Shown here: in pieces, positions 24,688-32,973 of the stretch
How positions within the stretch are numbered: position 1 is the first letter of the stretch
How the letters are laid out: every line of letters begins with the position of its first letter
Origin: Phormidium tenue FACHB-886
Lineage (GTDB): Bacteria > Cyanobacteriota > Cyanobacteriia > Elainellales > Elainellaceae
Assembly: GCF_014764505.1 (NCBI RefSeq)
Contig: NZ_JACXWX010000056.1
Span: forward strand, 1 to 32,973
DNA: 32,973 bases
Direction: 5' to 3'
The notes under the pieces: generated by a model
Seen by the model: the letters and a program-made list of their open reading frames with translations, nothing else
Database searches by the model: none
What the model was told of the DNA's origin: nothing
Made by a program: the position numbers and the translations under genes

Positions 24688-24972
24688 TTATTTGATCTCA
24701 GCCGGGTCAAACTCGGTAACTCGTCCCGGACGGGCGGCTAGGAATACATCGTAGGAAGTGCAATAGGCGATCGTGACATCATTGGCTTTGTTATAAAGAT
24801 GAACGACCGTGTCCGCTCCTCCCGGTTGAAGGGCAATGGGTTCCAGGTCCCCAAAAAAGAGACGACGAATGGTATCACCGCTGCCCAATTCATCCCTTAA
24901 TTTCCGTAACAGAGCCAGTTTCCCTTCCAGGGTTGGAGGGGTTGGATCAGCAGGTTGCTTTACTTGAGTCAT
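24688..24972 (-). CDS. Small hypothetical protein
   Basis: 94 residues starting MTQVKQPADPTPPTLEGKLA, preceded by a clear GGAGAAC 6-7 bases before the ATG at 24972. Later sequence: LLRKLRDELGSGDTIRRLFF, then VVHLYNKANDVTIAYCTSYD. No family was recognised. It is soluble, with no signal or membrane segment. It lies 68 bp after the FMN reductase on the same strand and is probably co-transcribed with it. Confidence 0.6.
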   Translation of the reverse strand: MTQVKQPADPTPPTLEGKLALLRKLRDELGSGDTIRRLFFGDLEPIALQPGGADTVVHLYNKANDVTIAYCTSYDVFLAARPGRVTEFDPAEIK

Positions 24973-25040
24973 AATTGTTCTCCAATGTTGTTGAAATCCA
25001 CTGGTCAAACTTTTTCACTAGTCAAAATGCTCTACTTCGT

Positions 25041-25625
25041 TTAGACAGAGAGATTGAGTTTGGCAGTCACCGTTGCGAGTTTGCTGCCAAGTTGCAGGAT
25101 ACTTGTCTGCTGGGCTTCATCCTTCAAATTGCCATTCTCATCAAACGCTTGATAAGCGTTGCTAATTGCCTGCTGATCTGGCAACACCAGAACTCCAATG
25201 TTGCCCAGAATGGAACGGACATGAACTAATCCTCGTAAGCCTCCCAAAGTTCCAGGGGAAGCACTCATTAACACCGCAACTTTTTCTGCAAAACACGCCA
25301 GTGGAGGTTCGCCCGGTGCAGAACGTGATGCCCAATCGATCGCATTTTTCAGCAGTGGGGTGATTGAACTGTTGTATTCTGGGCTGGCAATGAGGAATCC
25401 CTGATGGGTTTTCATGAGGGACTTGAGCTTGAGGGCATTCTCTGGCAGTCCCTCAGCCTCCTCTAAATCCTCATCATAGAGCGGTAAGGGCAGATCGCGG
25501 AGATCCAGGTAGGTCACTTCTGCACCTGCGGCTTTAGCTCCTTCAACGGCAATTTTCACCAGTTTTTTGTTGAAAGAATCTTGGCGAGCACTCCCAGCAA
25601 AAGCGAGAACTTTAGCAGTAATCAT
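25041..25625 (-). CDS. NADPH-dependent FMN reductase
   Basis: 194-residue flavodoxin-like reductase. Visible: the phosphate-binding loop GSARQDSFNKKL (11-22), the family motif SPEYNSSITPLLKNAIDW (Tyr in PEYN stacks on the flavin) and SASPGTLGGLRG, which contributes to flavin/dimer contacts. It reduces FMN, quinones or similar acceptors with NAD(P)H in the cytosol. A strong GAAGGAGAAATTC precedes the ATG. It is third in the 27075-23756 run. Confidence 0.93.
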   Translation of the reverse strand: MITAKVLAFAGSARQDSFNKKLVKIAVEGAKAAGAEVTYLDLRDLPLPLYDEDLEEAEGLPENALKLKSLMKTHQGFLIASPEYNSSITPLLKNAIDWASRSAPGEPPLACFAEKVAVLMSASPGTLGGLRGLVHVRSILGNIGVLVLPDQQAISNAYQAFDENGNLKDEAQQTSILQLGSKLATVTAKLNLSV

Positions 25626-25709
25626 GAATTTCTCCTTCGTTTATCTATTCAAATCTGTGCATAACCAGAACAGCAGGGAAAGATGGTGATCAAAATCATT
25701 GAGAGAAGC

Positions 25710-26117
25710 TCATACCGCCTTCTCTGGTGACTGAGCTGTTCTCAACGCCAATCCACTAATCCAACATCCCAATCCATCAACTATTAACATTAAGTAAGCG
25801 GTGACTTGAAAAAGCAAGCCCCACCCTGCAAAGGAAACTTGAGAAACATGATCGGGGCTAATGACCAGGTGATGATTGTAGATTGCAGAAAGAAGTGAGC
25901 CTGCCATTGAACCGAGCAAGAGCCAGCTACCGATGCCGTAGAACGGTGTCCAGAGTAACCCGGCTGCAATAATGGGAGCCAATATCACCACACCACCTAC
26001 AAACAAACCCTGAAACAGCGAAAGGGGAACTGGGATTTCGTGATGCGCGAAGCCGTGCAGTCCATGAAGGAGCGCGTGCATGACGACGATCGTTGTTCCA
26101 TATTGAGCAATCTTCAT
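25710..26117 (-). CDS. Small histidine-rich membrane protein
   Basis: About 135 residues, with four predicted membrane segments (QYGTTIVVMHALLHGLHG; LSLFQGLFVGGVVILAPIIA; GIGSWLLLGSMAGSLLSAIY; GLLFQVTAYLMLIVDGL). The start at 26117 is chosen for its AAGGAGAAGAAG; the frame is open to 26165 but would overlap the gene before. His residues cluster in and after the first segment (HALLHGLHGFAHHE) and at NHH between segments 3 and 4, so metal or heme binding is conceivable. No family was recognised with confidence. It begins 19 bp after the epimerase stop, so the two are tightly coupled. Confidence 0.7.
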   Translation of the reverse strand: MKIAQYGTTIVVMHALLHGLHGFAHHEIPVPLSLFQGLFVGGVVILAPIIAAGLLWTPFYGIGSWLLLGSMAGSLLSAIYNHHLVISPDHVSQVSFAGWGLLFQVTAYLMLIVDGLGCWISGLALRTAQSPEKAV

Positions 26118-26136
26118 CTTCTTCTCCTTCAACGGG

Positions 26137-27075
26137 TTAACGAGCATGAGCGACTGTGGTATCAACGAGCCATTCCAACGATCGCGGCTGAAAATTCAGT
26201 TCGCGTTTTGCCTTGGCATTCGAGGCACCTCGCATCTGAGTCTGGTAGTAAACAATGTCCGCACCGCCCTCCAGTTTGAGCGCATCTTCAACCGATACTC
26301 GCGGTGGGGGTGGAGCATTCAGCGATCGAGCAAACGCAGGCAACCAGTCGCGCACCGCTAAAGGCTGATCATCGGCAATCTGATAAATACCAGAATTGCC
26401 CTGCTCTGCAGCTGCAGCCGTGGCGATCGCAGCATCTTCAATGTGCAACCACGACCAGACGCCATCCCCATTCCCGACGATCGGCAACTGTTGCTGCCGT
26501 ACCTGTTGCCCTACATCACCATCCGAGTTAAACCAGGTGCCAGGTCCGTAGAAGAAACCATAGCGTAAGGCAATTCCTTCGAGGTTGGATTCCAGTAAAC
26601 GACGTTCAATCTCAGTCATAACGCGAGACTCTGCGGCAACGACGGGGGAAGCATCAAGCACTAGAGGTGTTTCCTCATCTGCCAATCCAGCACCGGGAGT
26701 TCCCCAGATGGCGATCGACTGTCTCAAGTAACGGCGCACTCCTGCTGCCTGTGCTGCCGCCAGCACATTGGCACCGCCTTCTAACCGAATTCGCGTATTC
26801 AGGGGCGCTGCCGCAGTCATGGATTCCCGACTGTAAGTCTTGGGTAGAGCGGTGAGTTGTTCGATTACGACTTCCGGTTGAGCGTGGGCGATGGCTGCTT
26901 TGACTGAATCTGGGTCGAATACATCGGCGATCGCCGGTTCAATTCCCTGTGCCGCGAATGACTGTGCTCTTTCTTGGGAGCGGGTGAGAGCGACAACGTT
27001 GTGGCCTTTGGCAAGTAATTGGTCGAGTAGTGGGCGACCGATCGCTCCTGTTCCCCCGGCAACAAAAATCTTCAT
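26137..27075 (-). CDS. NAD-dependent epimerase/dehydratase family protein
   Basis: 312 residues of the extended SDR class. The start at 27075 is chosen because GAGGAG lies just before it and the Rossmann motif FVAGGTGAIGRPLLDQL follows at once; the frame is open to 27195. Later motifs: TRSQERAQ (NADP-type), RLEGGANVLAAAQAAGVRRY, ALRYGFFYGPGTWF and HIEDAAIATAAAAEQG. The canonical YxxxK is not clear, as in several NAD-binding epimerase-like proteins of stress operons. It is first in the five-gene run, which suggests the promoter lies between it and the divergent STAND gene at 27559. Confidence 0.88.
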   Translation of the reverse strand: MKIFVAGGTGAIGRPLLDQLLAKGHNVVALTRSQERAQSFAAQGIEPAIADVFDPDSVKAAIAHAQPEVVIEQLTALPKTYSRESMTAAAPLNTRIRLEGGANVLAAAQAAGVRRYLRQSIAIWGTPGAGLADEETPLVLDASPVVAAESRVMTEIERRLLESNLEGIALRYGFFYGPGTWFNSDGDVGQQVRQQQLPIVGNGDGVWSWLHIEDAAIATAAAAEQGNSGIYQIADDQPLAVRDWLPAFARSLNAPPPPRVSVEDALKLEGGADIVYYQTQMRGASNAKAKRELNFQPRSLEWLVDTTVAHAR

Positions 27076-27558
27076 TTGTGGCTCCTCTAAAACTTGTTGT
27101 TCTCTTTGTAGGTTGGTGAGCCTGCTGCCCACCTCGGTTAACTTCATTCTTGAGCGATCGCCCCATCCACACCACTCAAGTTCTCTCAGCAACAATGCAA
27201 CTTAATTATTCGCACTGGAGGAAAGCAGCAGGACGTAAGCCGGTAGTCGTTAGACCTGATGGCTCTGGGGCTATTTCAGAGAGAGCAAATGGGAAAAAAT
27301 GCTGAAACACTTTATTGACGAAGGGGTTAGCAATTTTCACTATCTTTGGCTCAAACGTAGCAAGAACAAGGATTTGGACCTTCTTATCCTTGATACCTCC
27401 CTGAAATTGCTATGGAACCAGCCTGGTATGCTTCAGGTAAAGATTGCATCATTCAACGATTGAGCGGCACTACCTGAACTCTCCATGAGTTCTGGATTTA
27501 AGAAACGCCCAATATTTTGAAGGAAAGATTCGCTCTGTCCTTTACCATCGACTGCTCT
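27076..27558. other. Divergent intergenic region between epimerase and STAND genes
   Basis: About 480 bp. A plus-strand reading MLKHFIDEGVSNFHYLWLKR, then SKNKDLDLLILDTSLKLLW from about 27300, is protein-like but unrecognised and without a ribosome site; it may be gene debris. Promoters for both flanking genes must lie here, but none could be chosen. Confidence 0.35.
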
Positions 27559-30500
27559 ATGCATTCCAAGCCATCAAAGGATTTAAGTTCATCAAAATCT
27601 GGGCGGGGTCGCTCCACTGCTGGGCGAGTGCGAGGAGTCCTCCTGTCACCGCAAGGGTGGCAGAAGTTTCAGACAGCAAAACAGCAGGCAGAAGCAGACG
27701 AAATCTGGGGCAAGCACTTCACCCAGGAAGACCTCAGCGAACGCACCGGGCTTTCCCTCAATACCCTGGCCCGCATCTTCAAGCGCGGACAGGGGGTCGA
27801 TCGTCAGTCAATAGAGTATCTCTTCCGGGCATTTGGGCTGGAATTGACGCAGGCAGACGTGACCTCCCCTGCCGCATCCGAAGAGACCGAGAGCCGCTGG
27901 ACAAATCCCCAACAAGACTGGGACACGGCGGTCGATGCCTCAACCTTTTATGGGCGTGAAACAGAACTGACACAACTGTGGCAGTGGGTTATCTCTGATC
28001 GCTGTCGCATCGTCGCGCTATTGGGCATCGGCGGCATTGGCAAAAGCACGATCGCGGTCAAGACTGCGCTGCAGATGCAAGCAGAATTTGAGATCGTCGT
28101 GTGGCGCTCCTTGGCTAACGCGCCCCCGTTGGATGAACTCCTGTCGAGTCTGCTGAAGTTTCTCATGCCGCTCTATGGGGAAGACCCCATCATTCCGACT
28201 ACGCTGGCTCAGCAGATCTCCAAACTGATGCAATATCTGCGGTCGCGTCGGTGCTTATTGATTCTGGATAATACTGAAACCATTTTGCAGCGCGAGCCAG
28301 TAGGACAATGGCAATCGGGCTACGAAGATTACGAGCAGTTGCTTAGAGCGATTGGTGAAGCAGCCCACCAGAGCTGTTTGTTGCTCACGAGCCGAGAAAA
28401 GCCACGCGAAATGGCACTCATGGAAGGTGCACAGGCGTTAGTGCGATCGCTGCCCTTAAGTGGGCTAACCCCTGATGATGGACGCGCTATCTTTCGGCAA
28501 AAAGGGGCGTTTACCGGGTCAGAAGCCGAATGGCAGACGCTAATCCACCACTACGGCGGCAATCCGCTGGCGTTGAAACTGGTAGCAAGCGCAATTCAGG
28601 ATTTGTTTAACGGCAGCATTACCGAGGTGCTGCCCTATCTCAGTCAGGGATTGGCTGTGTTTGAAGACATCCGCGATCTGCTAGATCGTCAGTTCGATCG
28701 CCTCTCTGAAGCTGAACAGAAAATCCTGTTCTGGTTTGCCATTCATCGAGAGCCAGTCTCGATCGCAGACATTTGCGAGAACGTGGTTGATCCTGCTGCT
28801 CAGCAACGTGTACCGAATCTGATCAACTCATTACTGAGGCGATCGCTGGTTGAAAAAACAGACGGGTTATTCTTCTTGCAACCCGTGGTGATGGAATATG
28901 TCACAGAACGATTCGTGCAGCAAATTTGCATCGAGTTTGAGACGCAGGAGCTGAACGTTTGGCAAACACATTCCTTACTGCGAGTAAAAGCAAAAGATTA
29001 CATTCGAGAGATTCAGACGCGCTTAATTGTGCAACCAGTAATGGAACGGTTGCTGTCTCGTTTTGGCAGTGTGGGGGCGATCGAGACACAAGCAAAGCAC
29101 ATGTTAACGCAACAGGGGAAGAAACCAGGGTATATCGCAGGCAACTTGATCAACCTGCTGGTGCAGCTTCAGGTGGACTTACGAGGCTGGGATTTTTCTG
29201 ATTTCGTAATACAACAAGCCGACCTGCGACAGGTCGATTTAGCCAGGGTCAATTTTCAGAACGCTACTTTCGCCAAATGCGTCTTTTCAGAAACTTTCAG
29301 TGATGGGATGTCAGTTGCCTTTAGTCCAGACGGGCAGACGATTGCCGTTGGCGATTCGAATGGCACCATCTATCTCTGGAACATTAGCACAACCCAACTC
29401 CTGGGCACGTTTGAAGGTCACAAAGGCTGGGTTTGGTCAGTTGCCTTTAACCCCGATGGCAGAATGTTAGCCAGTGGCAGTACGGATGGTTCGGTGCGCT
29501 TGTGGGATGTCGAGAGTGGACGATGCTTGCAGGTGATCACAGACCATGAATGTTGTGTTTGGTCGGTGAGTTTTAGTGCCGATGGTCAGCAGTTAGTGAG
29601 CGGCAGTGAAGACAAAACGGTGCGCCTGTGGAATTTGCAAGGGCAATGTCTCCGGGTTTTGCAAGGACACACTCAGAGCGTTTATTCTGTCCACTTCTCG
29701 CCAGATCAGCAAACCCTAGCCAGTAGCAGCAATGATACCACCGTTCGGATTTGGGATGTGAGCAATGGCAACTGCTTGCGTGTCTTACAGGGGCACACCA
29801 GCGGAGTGATGTGCGTGCGCTACAGCCCGGATGGTCAGCAGATCGCCAGCGGATGCCGGAATGGATCGATTCGATTGTGGAGCGATTATCTATCCCACGA
29901 TCGCCGTTCAAAACCCGATTCCATAAATTCTAGTGTTAAGGTGCTGCAGGGACATACCGATTTTGTGTGGAACATTGCCTTTAGCCCGGATGGCCATTTC
30001 TTAGTGAGCGGTAGTCGCGATGGCACGCTGCGCCTGTGGAATGTGCAAGACGGGCAATCGATTCATGTCTTTGAGGGGCATAAGCATGATGTTTATGGGC
30101 TTGCTATCAATGCCGACAGCCAGTTGTTGGTTAGTGCAGGAAAAGATCAGACGGTGCGGTTGTGGCATTTGCAGAGTGGACGAAACCTGAAAACGCTACG
30201 TGGACACACCGGTGGAATTCACTCTCTAAGCCTCAGTTCGGATGACCAAATCCTTGCGAGTAGTGGTCAGAATGAAATGATTCAGTTGTGGCGTTTGCAA
30301 CCCGATGGCACTCTGTCCTCATATCACCCCTACAAAACCTTTTCCAGTTCGACCCGTCAGATTTCAGCATTAAGCAACGTTAGCTTTAGTCCCGTTCGTG
30401 TTTCGCCGCAGGCGGACGACATGAAAGGCGGAGCCTCTCCGCAGGAGACAGCGTCCCCGGAGGGGGTTAATCAAACGCTCGCGATCAATCGACACGATGA

Positions 30501-31278
30501 GTCGATCGCGTTATGGAATATCCAAACTGGGCAACTCGATCGCTGGTCAGCGCACAACGCGCCCGTGTGGACCGTGTTGTTCAGCCCGGAGGGGCACATT
30601 TTAGCAAGCAGTAGTTATGATTGCACCGTGCGACTATGGGATGTGCAGACGCATCAGTGCTTGCAGGTGTTACGCGGACACCAGAGCGTTGTTCGTGCAG
30701 TCGCATTTCACCCAAGCGGGCAAGGGTTGGCAAGTAGTAGTTCTGATCACACCATCCGGCTGTGGGATCTGCAAACGGGAGACTGTTTGAGGGTATTGCA
30801 GGAACATATGGGCGCTGTTTTCGCACTGGCATTTGATCCGAGTGGTCAGCGACTGGCAAGTGGTAGCCATGACGATACCATTCGAGTATGGGATATAAAA
30901 ACAGGGGCATGTTTGCAAACTTTGCAGGGGCATACCGGGGCTGTGTGGACGGTTGCCATTAGTCCAGATGGTCAAACGCTGGTCAGCGGCGGTTTTGACC
31001 AAACCATTCGACTGTGGGATCTGCAAACGGGGCGATGTCGCCATATCCTGGATGAACATAGCGGTTGGGTGCGGTCAGTCATCTTTAGCTCTAACAGTCA
31101 AATCCTATTCAGTGGCTGTGACGATCGCACCATCAAGCTATGGGATGTGCAAACAGGACGCTGTATCAACACGTTGATAGTCGATCGCTTGTATGAAGGT
31201 ATGAATATTCAAGGTGCAACCGGGTTGACTGTGGCTCAAAGAGGTACCCTGAAAGCGTTAGGAGCAATCGATCATTGA
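27559..31278 (+). CDS. STAND NTPase: HTH + NB-ARC + 14 WD40 repeats
   Basis: About 1239 residues from ATG 27559; a TTG at 27517 is also in frame. Order: helix-turn-helix-like N-terminus ([20 protein letters not shown], about 60-80); NB-ARC ATPase with Walker [10 protein letters not shown] (156-164) and Walker [10 protein letters not shown] (about 232-240), sensor [11 protein letters not shown] and [11 protein letters not shown]; winged-helix/linker; a pentapeptide-like stretch ([16 protein letters not shown]); then 14 WD40 repeats (about 580-1230), enough for two seven-bladed propellers. In STAND proteins the propellers sense a ligand and the ATPase oligomerises; here no separate effector domain is seen, so the HTH end may be the output (DNA binding) or an adaptor. 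Repeat 9 carries an in-frame palindromic repeat insertion (30394-30466). It ends 18 bp from the convergent transaldolase-like gene. Confidence 0.93.
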   Translation: MHSKPSKDLSSSKSGRGRSTAGRVRGVLLSPQGWQKFQTAKQQAEADEIWGKHFTQEDLSERTGLSLNTLARIFKRGQGVDRQSIEYLFRAFGLELTQADVTSPAASEETESRWTNPQQDWDTAVDASTFYGRETELTQLWQWVISDRCRIVALLGIGGIGKSTIAVKTALQMQAEFEIVVWRSLANAPPLDELLSSLLKFLMPLYGEDPIIPTTLAQQISKLMQYLRSRRCLLILDNTETILQREPVGQWQSGYEDYEQLLRAIGEAAHQSCLLLTSREKPREMALMEGAQALVRSLPLSGLTPDDGRAIFRQKGAFTGSEAEWQTLIHHYGGNPLALKLVASAIQDLFNGSITEVLPYLSQGLAVFEDIRDLLDRQFDRLSEAEQKILFWFAIHREPVSIADICENVVDPAAQQRVPNLINSLLRRSLVEKTDGLFFLQPVVMEYVTERFVQQICIEFETQELNVWQTHSLLRVKAKDYIREIQTRLIVQPVMERLLSRFGSVGAIETQAKHMLTQQGKKPGYIAGNLINLLVQLQVDLRGWDFSDFVIQQADLRQVDLARVNFQNATFAKCVFSETFSDGMSVAFSPDGQTIAVGDSNGTIYLWNISTTQLLGTFEGHKGWVWSVAFNPDGRMLASGSTDGSVRLWDVESGRCLQVITDHECCVWSVSFSADGQQLVSGSEDKTVRLWNLQGQCLRVLQGHTQSVYSVHFSPDQQTLASSSNDTTVRIWDVSNGNCLRVLQGHTSGVMCVRYSPDGQQIASGCRNGSIRLWSDYLSHDRRSKPDSINSSVKVLQGHTDFVWNIAFSPDGHFLVSGSRDGTLRLWNVQDGQSIHVFEGHKHDVYGLAINADSQLLVSAGKDQTVRLWHLQSGRNLKTLRGHTGGIHSLSLSSDDQILASSGQNEMIQLWRLQPDGTLSSYHPYKTFSSSTRQISALSNVSFSPVRVSPQADDMKGGASPQETASPEGVNQTLAINRHDESIALWNIQTGQLDRWSAHNAPVWTVLFSPEGHILASSSYDCTVRLWDVQTHQCLQVLRGHQSVVRAVAFHPSGQGLASSSSDHTIRLWDLQTGDCLRVLQEHMGAVFALAFDPSGQRLASGSHDDTIRVWDIKTGACLQTLQGHTGAVWTVAISPDGQTLVSGGFDQTIRLWDLQTGRCRHILDEHSGWVRSVIFSSNSQILFSGCDDRTIKLWDVQTGRCINTLIVDRLYEGMNIQGATGLTVAQRGTLKALGAIDH
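30394..30466. repeat. Palindromic repeat cluster translated inside WD40 repeat 9
   Basis: GC-rich units CGCCGCAGGCGG, GGAGCCTCTCCGCAGGAGAC and GTCCCCGGAGGGGG lie within coding sequence and add about 24 residues ([20 protein letters not shown]) where other blades read FSPDGQTLA. The frame is kept. Confidence 0.75.
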
Positions 31279-31296
31279 AGCGATGCACATTCAGAT

Positions 31297-32361
31297 TCAG
31301 CACCTTTGCTTGCACTCAATGGTATCTAGCAGCTGTTGAAAGGCGTTCAGCGACCGAGCCATTTCCTTGTTCACAAGTTGGTCAACTCGTTCATCTAAAG
31401 AAATCTCTGACAATTCATCTGTCACAAGTTGTTCAGCTTGTTCATCGTCTGCCAAATTCACAGGCAGCAGAGAAACCTCACGATACCTTTCTGGCGTTGA
31501 CGGTTCCAGCAGCAGCACCGTCTCAGGAGTTGCGAGAGTCTGAAGATAGTGCCATGCAGATTCAGGTAGAGTTGTGCAATCCCATACCAGCCCCAATGGT
31601 TTTATCCCCTCAGGCAGCGATCGCCGGCATTTACTTTGATAGAGCATTTGATAGCGCTCATGGAGCAACCTGGATTGCATCATGCCGAACGATGTCTCTG
31701 AGTGAGCAATGGGTAGATTCATCGCCGCATTCAACTGACCAATGGCAAAACTAGCAAAGCAAACAGCGTTACTCACGGGTTCTCCTGGCTCAATCTGGCT
31801 CTCTAACCCTCTGAGATAACAGTCAAAGACCTGGTTATATACGCTTGGAGAAAACACCAACGTCGCATTCACATTCATACCTTCGCGAAGCAGTTGTTCA
31901 ATCACCGGCAGCATTAATGGAGTCGCTGGGATTCTCAGCAACAAATTACTCCACCCCACAGCCCGCCAAATTCTTTGAGCAGCAGCGATCGCCGTTTCAG
32001 CTTCAAATAGCGTATCAGGCGGCAGGTCGACTTGAACATAGCCATCTTGTCCCTGGGTGTGAACATGCACCTGTTTCAACCGATCCGCCGCTAATTGCAG
32101 ATCTCGGACCAGCAAATATTCATAATCGGATTGAACACTTCGGCTGCTTCCGCGCAGCGCCAGCGTCCTGAAGTCGCAATCGTACGCCTGTTTCTGGATG
32201 GCGAGGTTTAGCGCGTCAAAGTTCGATCTCACCCCCTTTATCCCACCCGCTTCAATGGCTTGCTGCAACTGACCGCTGCTCACCCAGCTTCGCTCAAACC
32301 CATCAAGCCAAACGGACTGTTTAGAGCGACGGAGTGACTGTAACAGGTTCATAGCTGACAA
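31297..32361 (-). CDS. Transaldolase-family protein with Lys-to-Arg at the active site
   Basis: 354 residues. It aligns by eye to transaldolases: SKQSVWLDGFERSWVSSGQL, then IKGVRSNFDALNLAI (for GVTSNPTIFEKAI), VQVDLPPDTLFEAETAIAAA, RIWRAVGWSNLLLRIPATPL (for NVMIKIPAT) and REGMNVNATLVFSPSVYNQV. The Schiff-base Lys of the IKIPAT motif is Arg (codon AGA), and the TSNPTIF loop is changed to RSNFDALN, so normal transaldolase chemistry is unlikely. The C-terminal third diverges further and ends in an acidic/helical tail. It is probably a regulatory or repurposed homologue. It is convergent with the STAND gene, with 18 bp between stops. The start at 32361 gives MSAMNLLQSLRRS; the internal ATG three codons on is an alternative. 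Confidence 0.78.
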   Translation of the reverse strand: MSAMNLLQSLRRSKQSVWLDGFERSWVSSGQLQQAIEAGGIKGVRSNFDALNLAIQKQAYDCDFRTLALRGSSRSVQSDYEYLLVRDLQLAADRLKQVHVHTQGQDGYVQVDLPPDTLFEAETAIAAAQRIWRAVGWSNLLLRIPATPLMLPVIEQLLREGMNVNATLVFSPSVYNQVFDCYLRGLESQIEPGEPVSNAVCFASFAIGQLNAAMNLPIAHSETSFGMMQSRLLHERYQMLYQSKCRRSLPEGIKPLGLVWDCTTLPESAWHYLQTLATPETVLLLEPSTPERYREVSLLPVNLADDEQAEQLVTDELSEISLDERVDQLVNKEMARSLNAFQQLLDTIECKQRC

Positions 32362-32789
32362 ACTTTATACTCAAAGGTTTAAATCTCTAATGAACCAGTT
32401 TGGAAAATTTCTTCAAATGACACCACGCAAGATCCACCAGTTAAGCACCAATTTAAGTAGGGACTTGGTTTCACACCCCGATCGATTGCTCCAAGCCCTT
32501 ATGGATTGACGACTGAAAGCGTGTAAAGCTCAGCAAACATAGGTGAGATGATCGCTGCGTACTTTTTGCCCCTAACAACTAACCAGGGCAGAGGATTGCA
32601 GGTGTGCATATTTAAGCAAACATAGATGGAGCGATCGCCCAGTGCTAAAACAGCAGTTATTTTACTGAAAGCGCCTCTTTCTAACGGAAGTAGGCACAAC
32701 AACTTGGTTGATTCTATTGTTTCTTGTATTTCAGGGCGATGCTAGTGCGGTTATTTCTACCTGAAATCCACCCAACTTTTTCCTCGACG
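32362..32789. other. Intergenic region with a 24-bp direct repeat
   Basis: No gene supported. AGCAAACATAGRTGRG... repeats occur at 32532-32555 and 32615-32638 (83 bp apart), both ending GATCGC; a few positions differ. They may be regulator sites for the gene starting at 32790. Confidence 0.4.
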
Positions 32790-32845
32790 ATGACTGCTTC
32801 ACCTTCTGAACCCATTTTGCCGATCGTGATCGTGCCGCTCGAGGG
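32790..32845 (+). pseudogene. 5' stub of a gene cut by an IS6-B end
   Basis: Reads MTASPSEPILPIVIVPLE and then enters the GGTTGTGTCGCAA repeat at 32846. Start context and hydrophobic pattern look like a real gene beginning; the product is unknown. Confidence 0.4.
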
Positions 32846-32873
32846 GGTTGTGTCGCAAGAACTGTTTAAGGAG
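32846..32873. repeat. IS6-B-type terminal repeat at right edge
   Basis: GGTTGTGTCGCAAGAACTGT then TTAAGGAG, the same end as at 7881 (reverse). It presumably starts a larger IS copy that continues past the window. Confidence 0.6.
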
Positions 32874-32889
32874 ATTTCCAGGAATGAGT

Positions 32890-32973
32890 TTACCTGCTAG
32901 CAGGTCGAATAAAAATATCCCATTTGGGTAACTCTGGATTCCGTTCCAATCTTTTCTCAAGGCTACGCATCTC
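32890..32973 (-). CDS. Partial frame running off the right edge
   Basis: The last 27 codons on the minus strand read MRSLEKRLERNPELPKWDIF then IRPASR and TAA. The composition is protein-like, and the position just inside an IS end fits either an IS-borne gene or a host gene's 3' end. Unrecognised; the start lies outside the window. Confidence 0.35.
   Translation of the reverse strand, partial: EMRSLEKRLERNPELPKWDIFIRPASR

Noticed and set aside
32499-32702. 67-codon minus-strand frame before the right edge
   Set aside because: It runs across the 24-bp direct repeats and has no recognisable sequence.

Overview
The window looks like an accessory region of a cyanobacterial chromosome or large plasmid. 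The reasons are frequent HIP1-type octamers (GCGATCGC and close variants), a Mo-dependent nitrogenase C-terminal-domain protein, a DUF3134-like small protein, a large NB-ARC/WD40 protein of the type common in filamentous cyanobacteria, and short GC-rich palindromic repeats of cyanobacterial style. The genus cannot be fixed from this sequence; a Leptolyngbya-like filamentous form is a guess. No rRNA, tRNA or CRISPR array was seen.

Layout. 0.2-1.1 kb: thioredoxin-reductase-like flavoprotein. 1.3-8.4 kb: insertion-sequence graveyard with one complete IS6-type element (1340-2331), a LysR gene that lost its DNA-binding end beside it, a broken IS4-type element, an intact ISAzo13 element (6519-7857), and IS1- and IS110-type scraps. 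Embedded in it is an AT-rich pair: a small winged-helix-like protein followed by a HEPN (Apea-like) protein. 8.5-13.3 kb: a redox cluster (SDR oxidoreductase, cupin, BBE-type FAD oxidase, AraC regulator) built on a duplicated SDR/AraC divergent promoter; each copy has kept a different one of the two genes. 13.3-19.3 kb: decayed DNA (CHAT/TPR pseudogene, IS6, IS256, IS701 and IS1-like pieces, an isochorismatase-like stub) around a DUF3134-like gene and a TPR gene split by one amber codon. The IS256 element has a perfect 8-bp target duplication and sits in the short gap between the TPR gene and what was the next gene.

19.6-23.6 kb: Mo-nitrogenase C-terminal-domain protein, VOC-like protein, a perfect 24-bp-stem hairpin, an exported TPR solenoid protein and an exported cupin. 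23.7-27.1 kb: five genes in one direction (NAD-dependent epimerase, histidine-rich membrane protein, NADPH-dependent FMN reductase, small hypothetical, NmrA-like protein), probably a redox or stress operon. 27.5-32.4 kb: a STAND NTPase with HTH, NB-ARC and 14 WD40 repeats, convergent with a transaldolase homologue in which the Schiff-base lysine appears to be arginine. The right edge has another IS end cutting a gene just after its start.

The best candidates for unusual biology are the winged-helix/HEPN pair, the reciprocally decayed SDR/AraC duplication, the lysine-less transaldolase homologue beside the STAND protein, and the palindromic repeats inserted into coding genes, one of them translated in frame inside a WD40 blade.
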